Origin: Nemertoderma westbladi
Taxonomy: Eukaryota > Xenacoelomorpha > Nemertodermatida > Nemertodermatidae
Length of the DNA stretch: 64,000 nt
Assembly (NCBI GenBank): GCA_032718475.1
Contig: JAUCBJ010001715.1
Span: forward strand, 17,309-81,308
Reading direction: 5' to 3'
Position 1 is the stretch's first letter. Each line of letters starts with the position of its first letter. The notes under the pieces are model-generated. The model saw nothing but the letters and a program-made list of their open reading frames with translations, was not told the DNA's origin and did no database searches. Shown here in pieces: positions 23,381 to 35,543 of the stretch. The position numbers and the translations under genes are program-made.

Positions 23381-24356
23381 TTTCCTTTGTAGAGTCATCT
23401 AGAACCTCAGGGAATACAATATTAAACTTAACGATTAGATCCCCCCTCGCCGACGGCTCTTTTGGTAACGGCAACCCTTTACCTACCAACCGCTTACAGT
23501 AACCCGGTTTCAGTATATCAGAGTATTCCAATGGGACTGAGTCTCCTTGTAATGAAGGTATATCCAATGTGAACCCACAAAGGGAATCTTTTAGCGATAC
23601 GTCAACTGTGTATAGGATATCAGCTTCATCTCGTTCGTATAGGGAGTGGAGTAGAATTCGGACAATAAAGGTAACGTCGCCTCGTGGTCCGTCTGCAATA
23701 CGTTGGTCGCCTTCCTCAGGGAACTTAATCTTAGTTCCTTCAGTCCAACCCGCCTGTACCGATATACTGAAATTCTTATCTTCCGTCTCAGTTTGACCGA
23801 CAGGTCGTCCCACTGTGCGTTGTATCGTAACGATCTTATCGGACTGACGGTGTAGATCTTCCAACGATAGCGGCAGATCGAAAGTCCGCGGATTGGGTTT
23901 AGTTTGAGACGAGCCGAAACCGAACGCTTCGTGGAAGTTGCCGTCCAGGTCCACGGGTCGTCCGTTTATTATAATCCGTCGGGAACCCCGGCGGGGAAAC
24001 CCGGAATCCGAGAAACCGGAAGAAAAGAAAGGCGACGAGCTTCCGAAGAAGGTCTCGAATAAATCGCGTGGATCCGTGAAGGTATGCGTATGGAAGGGGA
24101 AGGACGCACCCTGTGGGTTGACACCGGCCCCAGGACGCAGTCCCTCCTCCCCGAATCTATCGTAAGTCTCGCGTTTACTCGGGTCTATCAGCACCTCGTA
24201 GGCCTCGCTTATTTCTTTGAATCGCTCCCCTGCTGCCGGTTCGTCTGGGTTTTTGTCCGGGTGGTATCGCAAGGCAAGTTTTCGGTAGGCCTTTTTTATT
24301 TCCTCTGCTGATGCCGTTTTAGATACGCCTAGAGTGTTGTAGTAATCTTTACCCAT
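23358..24356 (-). CDS. DnaJ/Hsp40 co-chaperone, DNAJB1/4/5-like (332 aa, intronless)
   Basis: Class II (type B) J-domain protein that hands substrates to Hsp70 and stimulates its ATPase in the cytosol. Residues 1-70 form the J domain ([20 protein letters not shown]), with the HPD motif at 32-34. A Gly/Phe/Ser-rich linker (about 75-155) follows, with [12 protein letters not shown]. The two C-terminal beta-sandwich domains come next (about 158-325), containing [11 protein letters not shown] and the dimerisation end. The cysteine zinc-finger region of class I is absent. Length agrees with human DNAJB1/B4 (about 340 aa). The ATG at 24356 has a good context (ACCATGG). The stop sits in the first unit of the adjacent minisatellite. 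A TATAAATA-like box lies on the minus strand near 24655, about 300 bases upstream. The lack of introns is common for heat-inducible Hsp40 genes; no clear heat-shock element was found. Confidence 0.95.
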   Translation of the reverse strand: MGKDYYNTLGVSKTASAEEIKKAYRKLALRYHPDKNPDEPAAGERFKEISEAYEVLIDPSKRETYDRFGEEGLRPGAGVNPQGASFPFHTHTFTDPRDLFETFFGSSSPFFSSGFSDSGFPRRGSRRIIINGRPVDLDGNFHEAFGFGSSQTKPNPRTFDLPLSLEDLHRQSDKIVTIQRTVGRPVGQTETEDKNFSISVQAGWTEGTKIKFPEEGDQRIADGPRGDVTFIVRILLHSLYERDEADILYTVDVSLKDSLCGFTLDIPSLQGDSVPLEYSDILKPGYCKRLVGKGLPLPKEPSARGDLIVKFNIVFPEVLDDSTKEILRDCLP

Positions 24357-25059
24357 GGTTCCGTTCCTTCCGTTGCCACTTTCAGACTTTATTAAATAAC
24401 AATAATATAAGCATGTAGGCTACCTACAGCTGTACAGTGCTACAGATTGCAGGATTGTTTATCTGTCAGTCTGTATATCTGTCTGTTTATCTGTCCCTGT
24501 ATTACTAGGCTATTGACTAGGCTACAGACTTAAGCCTAAGGAATAAGACTAACAATAATATACTAACTGAATAAACAGTTAATTGAGCTGAAACGTACTG
24601 AATGAAACACATAAGGCTGTAAGGCCCTACCGGTACTACAAATACACTTGGGTCTATTTATAAAGGGACCAGTGACCAGTTGACCAGTAATACCGGTATA
24701 TAACTGTATAGTACGGTACAGTAGTAGGCCTATAAGGCTGTAAGGAAGTAAGGAGTGGGAAGAGTGAACAGAGACATAAACTTACTATTACGCGCGCGAG
24801 CTGGGGGAAGATCTTCTCTGTGCTGGGGGTAAGAGCGCGTAAGAAAAGGGGGAAGAGGGGGAAAGAAAAGGGGTATGGATCTATAAATAGCATCCAATGG
24901 GACGCCTCTATTTTACGACCGTTCTATACTGTAAACATACAGCTGTCTACCTTATTGAGAAGTGGTAATACTACTTAATAGTTGCTAAACTTACCCCCAG
25001 CCACCCACCTATCATTACACACCTACTGTATTTAACCACACATACCCATTCCTACATAC
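24357..25059 (-). promoter_or_regulatory. Upstream region of the DnaJ gene (putative promoter)
   Basis: No open frame of interest. On the minus strand CCCTTTATAAATA lies at about 24652-24664 and a second TATTTATAG at about 24886-24894. GAAGATCTTC at about 24809 is heat-shock-element-like but has the wrong 4-base spacing. Promoter assignment rests only on position and the TATA-like boxes. Confidence 0.3.
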
Positions 25060-28000
25060 CAACTTACACGTACCCACCCACCCACCTAAGCACGACTTAA
25101 CTGCACCCACCCACCCTCCCAAGCACGTCTACTTAACCGCACCCACCCACCCTCCTAAGCACGTCTACTTAACCGCACCCACCCAAGCACGTCTACTTAA
25201 CCGCACCCACCCGCCTAAGTACGTCTACTTACTCGCACCCACCCACCTACTTAAGCACGTCTACTTACCCGCTCCCACCCACACACCTAAGCACCCCTAC
25301 TTAACCGCACCCACCCACCCACCTAAGCACGTATACTTACCCGCACCCACCCACCTACCTAAGCACACCTAGTTAACCGCACCCACCTAAGCACGTCTAC
25401 TTAACCACACCCACCCACCCACCTAAGAACACCTACTTAACCGCACCCGCCCACCCACACACCTAAGCACGTCTACTTAACCGCACCCACCCACCCACCT
25501 GAGCACGTATACTTACCCGCACCCACCCACCTACCTAAGCACACCTAGTTAACCGCACCCACCTAAGCACGTCTAATTAACCACACCCACCCACCCACCT
25601 AAGCACACCTATTTAACCGCACCCACCCACCTTCCTAAGCTCGTCTACTTAACCGCACCCACCCAAGCACGTCTACTTAACCGCACCCACCCACGTAAGC
25701 ACGTCTACTTACCCGCACCCACCTACCTACTTAAGCACGTCTACTTACCCGCTCCCACCCACACACCTAAGCACGTCTACTTAACCGCATCCACCCAAGC
25801 ACGTATACTTACCCGCACCCACCCACCTACCTAAGCACACCTATTTAACCGCACCCACCTAAGCACGTCTACTTAACCACACCCACCCACCCACCAACCT
25901 AAGCACACCTACTTAACCGCACCAACCCACCCACCCTCCTAAGCACGTCTACTTAACCGCACCCACCCACCTAAGGACGTCTACTTACCCGCACCCACCC
26001 ACCTACTTAAGTACGTCTACTTAACCGCACCCACCCAAGCACGTCTACTTAACCGCACCCACCCACCTAAGCACGTCTACTTACCCGCACCCACCCACCT
26101 ACTTAAGCACGTCTGCTTACCCGCTCCCACCCACACACCTAAGCACCCCTACTTAACCGCACCCACCCACCCACATAAGCACGTATTCTTACCCGCACCC
26201 ACCCACCTACCTAAGCACACCTAGTTAACCGCACCCACGCACGGCTACTTAACCACACCCACCCACCCACCTAAGCACACCTACTTAACCGCACCCGCCC
26301 ACCCACACACCTAAGCACGTCTACTTAACCGCACCCACCCAAGTACGTCTACTTAACCGCACCCACCCACCTAAGGGCGTCTACTTACCCGCACCCACCC
26401 ACCTACTTAAGCACGTCTACTTAACCGCACCCACCCACACACCTAAGCACACCAACTTAACAGCACCCACCCACCCACCCTCCTAAGCACGTCTACTTAA
26501 CCGCACCCACCCAAGCACGTCTACTTAACCGCTCCCACCCACCTAAGCACGTATACTTACCCGCACCCACCCACCTACTTAAGCACGTTTGCTTACCCGC
26601 ACCCACCCACACACCTAAGCACCCCTACTTAACCGCACCCACCCACGCACATAAGCACGTATTCTTACCCGCACCCACCCACCTACCTAAGCACACCTAG
26701 TTAACCGCACCCACGCACGGCTACTTAACCACACCCACCCACCCACCTAAGCACACCTACTTAACCGCACCCGCCCACCCACACACCTAAGCACGTCTAC
26801 TTAACCGCACCCGCCCAAGCACGTCTACTTAACCGCACCCACCCACCTAAGGGCGTCTACTTACCCGCACCCACCCATCTACTTAAGCACGTCTACTTAA
26901 CCGCACCCACCCACACACCTAAGCACACCAACTTAACAGCACCCACCCACCCACCCTCCTAAGCACGTCTACTTAACCGCACCCACCCAAGCACGTCTAC
27001 TTAACCGCTCCCACCCACCTAAGCACGTATACTTACCCGCACCCACCCACCTACTTAAGCACGTTTGCTTACCCGCACCCACCCACACACCTAAGCAAGC
27101 ACCCCTACTTAACCGCACCCACCCACCCACATAAGCACGTATTCTTACCCGCACCCACCCACCTACCTAAGCACACCTAGTTAACCGCACCCACGCACGG
27201 CTACTTAACCACACCCACCCACCCACCTAAGCACACCTACTTAACCGCACCCGCCCACCCACACACCTAAGCACGTCTACTTAACCGCACCCACCCAAGC
27301 ACGTCTACTTAACCGCACCCACCCACCTAAGGGCGTCTACTTACCCGCACCCACCCACCTACTTAAGCACGTCTACTTAACCGCACCCACCCACACACCT
27401 AAGCACACCAACTTAACCGCACCCACCCACCCACCCTCCTAAGCACGTCTACTTAACCGCACCCACCCAAGCACGTCTACTTAACCGCACCCACCCACCT
27501 AAGCACGTCAACTTAACCGCACCCACCCACCCACCTAAGCACGTCTACTTAACTGCACTCATCCACCCACCTAAGCACGTATATTTACCCGCACCCACCC
27601 ACCTACCTAAGTACACCTAGTTAACCGCACCCACCTAAGCGCGTCTGCTTACCCGCACCCACCCACCCACCTAAGCACACCTACTTAACCGCACCCACCC
27701 ACCAACCTAACTACGTCTACTTAACCGCACCCACACACCAAACTAAGCAAGCACGTCTACTTACCTGCTCCCACCCACACACCTAAACACCCCTACTTAA
27801 CCGCACCCACTCAACCACCTAAGCACACCTACTTAACCGCACCCGCCCACCCACACACCTAAGCACGTCTACTTAACCGCACCCACCCAAGCACGTCTAC
27901 TTAAACGCACCCACCCACCTAAGGGCGTCTACTTACCCGCACCCACCCACCTACTTAAGCACGTCTACTTAACCGCACACACCCACACACCTAAGCACAC

Positions 28001-28560
28001 CAACTTAACCGCACCCACCCACCCACCCTCCTAAGCACGTCTACTTAACCGCACCCACCCAAGCACGTCTACTTAACCGCACCCACCCACCTAAGCACGT
28101 CAATTTAACCGCACCCACCCACCCACCTAAGCACGTCTACTTAACCGCACTCACCCACTCACCTAAGCACGTATATTTACCCGCACCCACCCACCTACCT
28201 AAGTACACCTAGTTAACCGCACCCACCTAAGCGCGTCTACTTACCCGCACCCACCCTCCTACCTAAGCACACCTACTTAACTACACCCACCCACCCTCCT
28301 AAGCACGTCTACTTAACCGCACCCACCAACCTACATAAGCACGTCTACTTAACCGCACCCACCCACCAACCTAAGCACGTCTACTTAACCGCACCCACAC
28401 ACCAAACTAAGCAAGCACGTCTACTTAACCGCACCCAACCTCCCCTACCCCTACACACCTAATTACCCGCACTCACCTACCCCTACCCACCCTCCCTCCC
28501 TCCCACACCCTTATTTACCCGCACCGACCGCCCGAACCTAACAAACACACCCACCCCTAC
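25060..28560. repeat. 3.5-kb minisatellite with C-rich plus strand and G-rich minus strand
   Basis: Degenerate tandem units of roughly 25-45 bp built from CCGCACCCACCCACCTAAGC and ACGTCTACTTAA. Longer blocks repeat as well: the marker GGGCGTCTACTTACC occurs at about 26375, 26851, 27331 and 27923, giving higher-order spacings of 476, 480 and 592 bp. The minus strand has many GGGTGGGTG runs with G-quadruplex potential. Open frames within it (for example 26969-27154) are repeat translations. Confidence 0.93.
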
Positions 28561-29844
28561 TTATTCTACCTTATTCAGACTCCACGGCAAACATTCTCGG
28601 AGTATGTCTGGGGCAGGCTTTGGCCGGTGTTAAAAAATCAGACAATTATTAATTAATTAGCATCTCGTTATTGCAATTTTCCATATCATTTTTAATTCTA
28701 GAATTTAATTCTTTTAATTTTAGAATTCAAACTTTTGAATTGTTTAATCGATAACCAAGTAGGCCTATATTATTAGTGTACTTTAGTTATTAGTAGATAA
28801 CATTTCATGTTGTTGAGTTTTGTTCTGTGAAATTTGAGGTGTTATAGTAAACTTAGTATCCTTATACAATGTGTATATTGCACTGTGGGCAGTAATAAAA
28901 TATGTCACCTGTATAAATAATATCACACCAACTTCACCATTTTCATTGTTACAACATTGGGATTGAATGGATATCCACAACCAATCATCCCCCTTAATAA
29001 TTTAAGTTAATTGAAATTGACATATTAATTTATTAACTTTACTTTTTTAATTTAATATCAAGATGAAGGCTCCTTACGTTTTAGGCCCGTGTGTTCCTAT
29101 TGTACTTTATGCTTATCCAATCTTCGCCCAATAATTACCAATTATTGGAAAGGAACAGGTTATAGTGGGATGCATTTCTAACCAAAACAATAAACGGGAG
29201 TCAATATCACAGGTTAAACTTCCATAATCAATTTTGATTGATAATCATCAATCATCAATTAAAAGTATTAGTTAAATAGGGAACAGTTCCGTATGTGTCA
29301 ACATTTTCGTTGTTTTTTTTTTTCAACAAATTTTCATGCTTTTTTAAGGGAGAAGTTTGCTGCGTCCCTCTTACTTACATTTATACCCGTCCGTCCCATG
29401 AGGTAATAGCAGAAAATTGGTTGCGAAATAGCTGGAAATAATATACAATTATTATAAACTAAAAATCGATACAAAAAATAACTAGTATCTTTATTCTTGA
29501 TAATTAAATACAAATTGCTTGCAATATAAATAGCAGTCAACACCGTATTTATTATCGGAATTATCAGACCCAAATCGGTGATTGATTTCACTGAGTAACT
29601 GTCTTTCAGATTCTTCGGATTTCCATCAACATTAAAATTTTAAAATTCCATCAACATTTAATATTCTAGAATATATATAATATCATAACAGGGCCTATAT
29701 TACCTATTTTGCTATTTCACTTCAGTTTTAGTTATCGATCCGAGATATTAATGGTTTTTTTTAAGTGGCTTTCAACAACAAAAAAAACTACAAAAGTCGT
29801 GGCAAAAATAAAATTTTTTGTTTTTTTTCGCTTTTTCGAAAGTA
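28561..29844. other. AT-rich non-coding spacer
   Basis: No RNA gene or repeat of note. A minus-strand 85-aa frame at 29334-29591 contains two hydrophobic stretches (LIIPIINTVLTAIYIASNLY), but has no neighbour exons or family match that I can see and is left as unassigned. Confidence 0.45.
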
Positions 29845-30402
29845 CTAACCATGTATTACGAAGTTCCACCTTATAAGGCTATGATGTCCATCGATGTGCC
29901 AAAAAGAATTGGCACCCTTTACATTATATCGTCGTCGGACCACAAGCGCTCGCCACCTTGCTGCTGATAAAATGGGGTCGATTTCCCTTAAGACACGATG
30001 AACATGTCGAAGCGCGATGAACATATTTTGACTTCGTAGCATGGCATACACGAATCTACATCCCGCATAAGGGAATTGTTGATGAATTTCACCAATAACT
30101 TCTTTAATTTGGTTTTCATTCTATAACGTATTGCGATACAAGTTTCGAACTCCCAAACCAAATTGACGAACTCGGTCCATAATAGTTGATCGACTCACTC
30201 CAAATATCGCAGCAATCTGAGTCCAGTTAAATCCCGCCTCTTTGAGGTATTCAAGTTGAGACTTAGTAACGTCGTATCTTGGTCTCCCCGTATTGTCAGG
30301 TCCCGGACCATTATGTGTGAGAACATGATTAAACAAAGAAGTACAATCAGGACTGACCCTTATGTACAAGTTGGCGATACGAACTTGTAGGGTATTGAAC
30401 AT
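29845..30402 (-). pseudogene. Integrase-core transposon-like protein, N-terminal part, with one in-frame stop
   Basis: The N-terminus (residues from 30402) carries a helix-turn-helix unit, GRPRYDVTKSQLEYLKEAGF then AAIFGVSRSTIMDRVRQFGL. A segment ending ANSFWHIDGHHSLIRWNFVI follows. This layout is that of a widespread animal family of integrase-core-domain proteins: an HTH, then a conserved WHIDGxHKLIRW block opening the DDE-type core. A TAG at about 30119-30121 interrupts the frame; the frame continues unchanged on both sides. The reading frame stops right after FVIHG, where the catalytic core should continue, and no core is found downstream. It is therefore a truncated, broken copy of a mobile element. 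Confidence 0.7.
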
Positions 30403-30780
30403 ATGTCAGATACTCAACAATTGCTGAATCATGAGCTGTCAAATTATTAGATTCCTTTATTATAGTTAAGCAATTACATACTGTATATTGGTGAGTTTAG
30501 CTAATAGGTACTCCTTGAATTCGTCATTAATTAATTGAGGTGAGTAATCAGGTTTTAAAACACGTGCGCATTCGGTTATGATATGTTCCAAATGGTTGAC
30601 AAATATACTTGCCGGAGTTTTCATGATAAACAATAAAAACTAAACTACTATAAAGTGGCAATGATGAAATCAAATTTACAATATAAAAACAACAATTTAA
30701 ATAACCTTAATAATAATAAAATAGCAAAATAATAATCATAACAAATATAAAAAGGGTTTTTTAAATACATAAAAATTATG
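30403..30780. other. Non-coding spacer
   Basis: AT-rich sequence between the integrase-core pseudogene and a minisatellite. Nothing recognisable. Confidence 0.5.
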
Positions 30781-31012
30781 TCATTCGTGATTGGCTAAAA
30801 CATGGGTGACATATTTTCAAAGATGAGGCGCAAATTCGCGATTGGCTAAAAGATGGGTGGCAATTATTCGAAGAAGAGGCGCAAATTCGTGATTGGTTAA
30901 AAGATGGGTGACAATTATTCGAAGATGAGGCGCAAATTCGTGATTGGTTAAAAGATGGGTGACAATTATTAAAAGATGAGGCGCAAATTCGCGATTGGCT
31001 AAAATATGAGTA
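30781..31012. repeat. 51-bp minisatellite, about 4.5 copies
   Basis: Units begin CAAATTCGTGATTGG and contain AAAGATGGGTGACAATTATT and CGAAGATGAGGCG. Successive units start 51 bases apart (30831, 30882 and so on). Two overlapping minus-strand frames here are translations of the repeat. Confidence 0.9.
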
Positions 31013-31147
31013 CAAAATTGCAAGGTTTTCCGAATTAATGGTGTACTCATTTTAAAATGAGTACATAATTCTTTGAATTAGTGACTCTTATAAAAATATG
31101 AGTACAAAATTAAAAGATTTTCCGAATTAATGGTGTACTCATTTTAA

Positions 31148-32224
31148 CCCTCCCCCGGTAACGTGGGGTAAAATAATACCCCAAGGGGATTACTTTTGAT
31201 ATTTTTCGACAATCTCTCATATTATGTATGTCCAACTTCATAGTATCTTCCAAAAAACTTGTAATCTAACGATTGTGGGGGTCAAACCCATAAAATTTTG
31301 TTTATGAAAAATGTTATGGGCCCTTAATTTGAAAACAACTTAGTTAGGTAAGATGGGGTATAAAAATACCCCATAACGTTATGGTGCTCGTTTAGTGGTG
31401 CTTTGTGACTCATTTTGGTTTCATTGGAACCACAATGGTCGATTTAGTTGTATTAGACAGCTAGAGGCATGTTTTAACTTTGTCTTTTAAGACCAAATTA
31501 TCAGTATTATGAAGCTACTGTATTGTGTATGGCCTGTATTTCACAACCCAAGACTTCGGCCTAATCGCGATGCGATAGATTGCTAAATGCTAAGTATATG
31601 TGAATAATTCTTATTGTGTAGGCTTTCTTAAGAGGTGTTCTGGCCTTTTGGGTCTCATTTTGGGTTCATTGAAACTGCAATGTATAATTTAGTTGGACAA
31701 TAATCACATTTTATGACCAAATCATCAGTACTTTTGCAGTCATGGTGTATATTTCATATTACAATTCAAGATCTTGTGCTATTGCGAGGTGATATATCTG
31801 TATATATATATATCACTTTGTTGACTTTTAGTGGTGGTATTTGACTCATTTTATGCTTATTGGAACTGCAATTGTATACTTCAGGGTGTACTTGACCCAT
31901 AACACCACTAAAAAATCTAAAATGAGAAACACTCTCACAGCTAATGCTTCGCTATGATAGTATCTTGTTGCAAAACGCCCCATCGCGACGTTAACGATGA
32001 TCGCGATTGTAGTGGGATAACTTTTGTGGCATTGAGCGTTGGGTAGACTTCAACCAAATTGAAAAAAAAAATTCACAACTTATTTTTTCACCATTGGCAA
32101 ATTCTGGGAGGGGGATTGCAAGTGTTTTTCTGTTTAATGTTACTTAAAATGTCTTATCAATTTGGGGTATAAAAATACCCCATGTTACCGGTGAAGGATA
32201 ATTTTTTACCATACCGGGGCAGGG
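31148..32224. mobile_element. Non-autonomous piggyBac-like element (1,077 bp, TTAA target)
   Basis: Flanked by TTAA on both sides (31144-31147 and 32225-32228). The ends are CCCTCCCCCGG on the left and, read inward from the right, CCCTGCCCCGG, so 10 of 11 bases match. The subterminal regions repeat a GGGGTAT-type motif in both orientations. The target is the TTAA at the centre of the host palindrome (TTTTAAAA), still intact in adjacent repeat units. The TTAA target and CCCT start are hallmarks of piggyBac. No transposase is encoded. Confidence 0.88.
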
Positions 32225-32424
32225 TTAAAATGAGAACATAATTCTTTGAATTAGTGACTCTTATAAAAATATGAGTTCAAAATTAAAAGATTTTCCGAAT
32301 TAATGGTGTACTCATTTTAAAATGAGAACATAATTCTTTGAATTAGTGACTCTTATAAAAATATGAGTACAAAATTAAAAGATTTTCCGAATTAATGGTG
32401 TACTCATTTTAAAATGAGAACATA

Positions 32425-34411
32425 CAGTCGGGGTCTCAAAGTGCATCTGTTCTTTGAGAGTTTCTCAAAGTTTTTTTAAAAGTGTCTAAAAGTGATTGCA
32501 TTACTCCCAACGGCCGCTTTGAATTCTTGTAGACACTTTTAGTTGGGAATCTCAAAGTGATTTCCTGCTTTTAGGCACTTTGAATTCTTTGAGAAATGTC
32601 ACTTTGAGGTAGTTTGCGGCACTTTTAATTCTTTGAGAAAATAAACTCCGAGGTATTCCTGATTGACAGCTCGTGGTAAGTTTATTGAGAGGCAGAGGCA
32701 TTCTCGGGGAACAATATTATGCGGGCAACAAAGTGATACTTGTGTGCTGGCCAGTTGTTGCATAGAAGCTATATTCCCATTAATTTATCAAATTGAGGTT
32801 CCTGAGGTCATTACGGGATGGGTTTTCGGTCGCAAGTACAAATTGAATTTACGGCACCCTAAAGTCTTTCTAAAAAACATTCACTCAAAAAATACATGAA
32901 ACATAATTAGTGAAACAAGATTAATGCTTGACAAGATTGATTATTTTAATACATGTAACATAATACAATATAAGATTAACAATTAATATAAGAGAAACTG
33001 CACTGTAGTATCTCTGTGTATATGCAGTTTCATTATATAATGACCTAAAGAAGCCCTGTTGGGAGAAAGCTTGTAATAACATTTTGTTATTCATTTCATT
33101 AGTCACCTGAGGTCAAACCGTTCTACCTAACTGTTTAATTAATATGATAACTATGTTGACGAGAGCGTGAGAATACCTTCTTAAAAACTAAGAAAGTCTT
33201 TCGACTTTCAAGTACGATAGAACGGCTACAATCTTGTGTTGTTTTAGCTTAAATAGAGATATTAAAATATCCCCTGCCGCTGGCGTTTATATTTGAGAAT
33301 ATTTTATATGTTTGCCTCATATTAAATTGATGTTGCGACCCACGGACGGCGACCTTCAAACAAACAGGTGCAGAGTCGGAAAGAACTGTCACATGCTTTG
33401 CTTGGCTTGTGGTGTGGTACCATTTGATTACATAATAGATTTTGGCAGACTGGGCGGTCGCTCTGACCATATGCATTGCGCACCAACAATGCCTAAAACA
33501 TCTATGGGAACAGCCAATTAGTGCGCTTGAATCATTTATCTTTATTCCTGCCTCTATCGTTATTCTTTACTTTGTATAACACAATTTACAGTGCGGCAAA
33601 GTATGGCTGGTTGACTATTGAAATGCATTGGTAAAGGTATTCGGCGTTCACGTGGGCTAAACAAATTTAAACAGACAGTTTTAGCACTATACATTAATAT
33701 AGATAGGGCAACAGACAAACTGTCTAAGACACAAATACCAACACATTCCGATAGCCCGCAATTATGGCGTCTCTAAGAGTCCAAATATAAATTAATAAAA
33801 TCCTCTATGAAACAATAAAAATACCTACAAAAAATACTGCTGTATTAAATATTAGTTACTGCAGTAACATATAACAATTACTGCAGTCTTAACAAATATT
33901 TATTACTGCAGTAATAAATATTTATTACTGCAGTAACAAATATTTATTACTGCAGTAACAAATATTTATTACTACAATAATCAATATTAATAAATTAATA
34001 AATAATTGAATAAAAATTTATACTGCAGTAATCAATATTAATAAATAATTGAATAAAAATTTCTACTGCAGTAACAAATTATTTGTTACTGCAGAAAAAT
34101 ACAATTTTTTATTACTGCAATAATAATTAATTCTTACTTTCAGTAACAAATATTTATTACTGCAGTATTTTTTGGAGGCATTTGTATTGTTTCATAGAGG
34201 TTTTTATTACTTATATTTTACCCTTTAGTCAAAGTCAATATACCCCATACCATAGCCAGCTTCAGGCAGGACTGTATGAAATGACTGACAGTACTACTTT
34301 GAAATCTTTGAGGACACTTTGTCATTTTCTTGGACCACTTTTAGAAATTTGAGACACTTTTAGTTCTTTGAGAAAATCTCAAAGAACAGATGCACTTTGA
34401 GACCCCGACTG
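32425..34411. mobile_element. Non-autonomous Tc1/mariner-like element (1,987 bp, TA target)
   Basis: Starts CAGTCGGGGTCTCAAAGTGC and ends with the exact reverse complement; the inverted match extends for at least 35 bases. It is flanked by TA (32423-32424 and 34412-34413), and adjacent repeat units give the empty site ACATAATTC. A CAGT start with TA duplication is typical of Tc1/mariner. The interior matches repeat copies A and B in inverse orientation (about 32425-33840 against 2730-1276). It also carries a block of about 21-bp repeats with TTATTACTGCAGTAACAAAT at about 33850-34170. No transposase domain is recognisable in the interior. Confidence 0.88.
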
Positions 34412-34556
34412 TAATTCTTTGAATTAGTGACTCTTATAAAAATATGAGTTCAAAATTAAAAGATTTTCCGAATTAATGGTGTACTCATTTTAAAATGAGT
34501 ACATAATTCTTTGAATTAGTGACTCTTATAAAAATATGAGTAATGTGTCAAATTAT

Positions 34557-35357
34557 TTTCCTTAAAAAAAATATGAGTAAATAATAAAATGGGGTTTTAA
34601 TACTAAAAGTATGCCATACAAACAATGCCAAGATTCAAATTAATTTTAATTCTAATTAAAAATGACGGAAATGGGAAAAGGTTTTCACTTTCATACATTT
34701 CGCCCTTTAGCGGGAAGAACTGGAACTAGAACTGCATACCGATTAGTGGAGATTACCGACCCCACAAAGGCACAGGATATATAGTTTGTCCTTGGTCGCA
34801 ATACTGTAGGTTGCAAATGTGAAAGTGAAACATTTCCTGATGACAGACTTGGCTGCTATAGTTCTACACATGCAGACTCGTAGACGTTGACATCATAATA
34901 CGCTGTACATGTAGCAGTATGAAAGTCGGTAGGCCCTAAAGTGAAACATTTTCTGAATACAGACTCTTTTGCAACACATTCAGGCAGTCAGGCACACAAG
35001 CAAGGAATTCACTATTGTAGGCAATACCCATCAGGCATTTACTGTAGTTTTAGTATGATACCGTTACCGGTAGTCGATAAAGTGAAACTTTCTAACTCCG
35101 TACCATTCTACTTACGAAATGCAGATGCATTACTGCATTAGGCACCGGTAGTACGGTACCGCAGTGTTTCTCGTATAGTCTGCCTGTACGGTCTGACAGT
35201 AGGTAGATTCGTAGATAACGGTAATTGGTAGTATAGTTTCATTTATCATAAGTTTGATTTCTAGAATAATGACCAGTAGGCCTAATTCTAGGCCTATAAA
35301 ATAATATTTTAATTTTTTAAATTAGGCCTACCGGTATACAGTAAGCTGAGAGCTAGC
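34557..35357. other. Non-coding spacer
   Basis: No gene. It contains two degenerate stretches with AGTGAAACATTTYCTGA and ACAGACTTG resembling the minisatellite at 50.0-50.6 kb, plus ACCGGTA/TAGGCCTA motifs. Confidence 0.45.
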
Positions 35358-35543
35358 TAGATAGGGGTATTAGTACGTTTGAACGACACTAGCCGAACAT
35401 GCCTGAAATCAGATAAATAATGGTACCGGTACCGGTATAGCAGTATGTGAGCAATCTTGAGGATTGCGCAGGTATTAGGCCTATTTATTAAGTTCTTGGA
35501 GGGGAATTTATTATTTTAATATAATCTATAGGCCTATTGGTAT

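Larger units (their letters stand above)
31013..34556. repeat. Palindrome-based tandem repeat array split by two transposons
   Basis: Units of about 90-105 bp contain TTCTTTGAATTAGTGACTC and TTTTCCGAATTAATGGTG, and are joined by a 22-bp perfect palindrome whose half is GTACTCATTTT. Array segments are visible at 31013-31147, 32225-32424 and 34412-34556. The array is interrupted by a piggyBac-like element (31148-32224) and a Tc1-like element (32425-34411). Each host target can be read intact in neighbouring units. Confidence 0.85.

Noticed and set aside
26969-27154. Gly/Arg/Trp-rich 61-aa frame on the minus strand
   Set aside because: Translation of the C-rich minisatellite, with no start context or conservation.
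29334-29591. 85-aa hydrophobic minus-strand frame as a membrane-protein exon
   Set aside because: No partner exons, splice logic or family resemblance was found in an AT-rich spacer.
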